From: Marinosulfonomonas sp.
GTDB taxonomy: Bacteria; Pseudomonadota; Alphaproteobacteria; Rhodobacterales; Rhodobacteraceae
Reading direction: 5' to 3'
NCBI GenBank assembly: GCA_015494385.1
Contig: WGBJ01000508.1
Span: forward strand, 1 to 6,101
Length of the DNA stretch: 6,101 nucleotides
Position numbers and translations under genes: made by a program
The notes under the pieces: model-generated
Seen by the model: the letters and a program-made list of their open reading frames with translations, nothing else
The model's database searches: none
What the model was told of the DNA's origin: nothing
Shown: positions 5,060 to 6,101 of the stretch, one piece after another
How the letters are laid out: the number at the start of each line of letters is the position of its first letter
Position numbering within the stretch: position 1 is the first letter of the stretch

Positions 5060-6101
5060 GTTATCCCGCTGCCGTCCGTCACCTCGCCAATGATCGCGGC
5101 GGGTTCGCCCGCGTCCAGCAGTTTTGTCAGGATCGTTTGCGCCTTTGCCGCCGGAACCGCAGCCAGCAACCCGCCTGCCGTTTGCGGATCGAACAGCAGG
5201 ATTTCCGTCGCTGATTTCATCTCCGCCTGCATCTGCACCGCTGCACGGTTCGCCGCCCAGATGGTTGAGCGCACGCCCTGATCGGCCAGCCTTGCCGCCC
5301 CGTCAAGCAGGGGAATAGCCGCCAAATTCAAGGTTGCCCCGACATCTGATCCCCGCAGCATCACATCCAGATGCCCGGCCAGCCCGAAACCGGTGATGTC
5401 GGTCATTGCATGGGCCACGGGGGCCAGAAGACCGGCGGCTGTATCCAGCGGGCGTTCCATCATCCGGTAGGCGGCTTCAACCCAGCCCCCTTCGGCCAAC
5501 AGGCGCATTTCGGCGGCCAGAATGGTACCGGTGCCAATGGGTTTGGTCAGGATCAAAACATCGCCCGCCTGCGCGCCACTGTTGGAAATGGCGCGTTTCC
5601 CCGCAAGGCCGGTGACGGAAAACCCGATGGTCAGTTCCGCCCCCTGACTGCTGTGACCCCCCACCACTTCGGCACCGGCGGCACCGAAGGTTTCAGTCGC
5701 CGCCTGCATGATTTCGCGCAGGGTCTCGGCCTGTGGTTTGGCTCCCATACGGGGCAGGATAATGCTGGCCAGTGCCGCTTGCGGTTTGGCCCCCATCGCC
5801 CAGATATCGCCCATCGCGTGAATGGCGGTAATCCGCGCCATGCGGTAATGATCGCTGACAAAGGCGCGCAGATGGTCGGTGGTCAGCACCTGCTGGCCAT
5901 CGCCACAGGTCAGCACAGCGGCGTCATCGCCGGGGCCGGACAGCACATCCTTGCGCACCGTTGCGGGCAGGGTTTGCAGCACGGTTTGCAGATCGGCAGG
6001 GGCCACCTTGGCACCGCAGCCGCCACACAGGGGCACATCGCCCATTTCTTCGCGCACGCCTTGGGCCACGTCACGCGGCAGGGGCGGGGCGGGCATTTCG
6101 G
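5050..6101 (-). CDS. selD: Selenide, water dikinase (partial, 5' part probably beyond right edge)
   Basis: SelD makes selenophosphate from selenide and ATP, the selenium donor for SelU and for selenocysteine synthesis. The visible protein has the PurM-like two-domain fold: CGGCGAK (24-30; C27 and K30 match the catalytic Cys/Lys pair of E. coli SelD), GPGDDAAV (54-61, metal-binding Asp), TTDH (72-75), AMGDIWAMGAKP (94-105, D97), VVGGHS (144-149), MTDITGFGLAGH (231-242, D233) and DPQTAGGL (303-310). Residues are numbered from the ATG at 6096-6094. That ATG is not convincing as a start: only 5 bases precede it, no ribosome site can be seen, and the frame is open to the edge (codon GAA before it). 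The Pro-rich first 20 residues resemble a linker. Rhodobacterales often have a fused NADH dehydrogenase-like oxidoreductase-SelD protein, and the CGGCGAK form fits it. The active site uses Cys, not selenocysteine. Confidence 0.93.
   Translation of the reverse strand, partial: EMPAPPLPRDVAQGVREEMGDVPLCGGCGAKVAPADLQTVLQTLPATVRKDVLSGPGDDAAVLTCGDGQQVLTTDHLRAFVSDHYRMARITAIHAMGDIWAMGAKPQAALASIILPRMGAKPQAETLREIMQAATETFGAAGAEVVGGHSSQGAELTIGFSVTGLAGKRAISNSGAQAGDVLILTKPIGTGTILAAEMRLLAEGGWVEAAYRMMERPLDTAAGLLAPVAHAMTDITGFGLAGHLDVMLRGSDVGATLNLAAIPLLDGAARLADQGVRSTIWAANRAAVQMQAEMKSATEILLFDPQTAGGLLAAVPAAKAQTILTKLLDAGEPAAIIGEVTDGSGITLA

Noticed and set aside
5990..6101. Selenocysteine codon (UGA) in SelD at the catalytic position
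   Set aside because: The codons in the CGGCGAK motif are TGT and TGC; there is no in-frame TGA.
1..6101. tRNA, rRNA, CRISPR array, insertion sequence, phage attachment site
   Set aside because: I looked for these on both strands and saw no tRNA-like folds, spaced direct repeats, transposase motifs or terminal repeats; the spaces between genes are short and accounted for.

Overview
The window looks like a piece of an alphaproteobacterial chromosome, most likely Rhodobacterales (Roseobacter/Rhodobacter-type). The clues are high G+C coding sequence, a dapD / small unknown gene / HAD hydrolase / dapE neighbourhood, a SelD of the CGGCGAK type that appears to continue into an upstream fused domain, and an intergenic GC-rich repeat of a kind I associate with this group. 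The placement is inference from gene content; no marker gene is present.

Layout. 1-664 (-) is the 5' two-thirds of dapE, running off the left edge. 836-1891 (+) encodes a secreted/membrane protein with the architecture of a prokaryotic ionotropic glutamate receptor: signal peptide, ligand-binding half S1, two transmembrane helices around a pore loop, ligand-binding half S2. 1888-2526 (-) is a HAD phosphatase of the phosphoglycolate-phosphatase type, translationally coupled to 2523-2888 (-), a small conserved-looking protein of unknown function. An intergenic stretch (2889-3050) carries a GC-rich inverted-repeat element. 3051-3878 (-) is complete dapD. A divergent intergenic region (3879-4012) separates it from 4013-5053 (+), selU/mnmH (tRNA 2-selenouridine synthase). 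5050-6101 (-) is selD (selenophosphate synthetase), running off the right edge.

How it fits together. DapD and DapE catalyse the succinylation and desuccinylation steps of the succinylase branch of lysine/meso-diaminopimelate synthesis. SelD makes selenophosphate, which SelU uses to convert 2-thiouridine to 2-selenouridine at the tRNA wobble position. The receptor-channel gene lies in the opposite orientation between the dapD-unknown-HAD run and dapE, so it looks inserted into a lysine-biosynthesis cluster. It is locally less GC-rich than its neighbours.

The most interesting item is the receptor channel. It keeps the amino-acid-binding Arg and Asp of the ligand pocket, but its pore loop lacks the potassium-channel TVGYG signature and instead reads VVNGGFEE followed by PRSxxGR, which aligns more readily with animal glutamate receptors. 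Also worth a look: both convergent gene pairs overlap by exactly 4 bp at their stop codons, each inside the loop of a short GC palindrome, and a perfect 14-bp inverted repeat lies between dapD and the small unknown gene.
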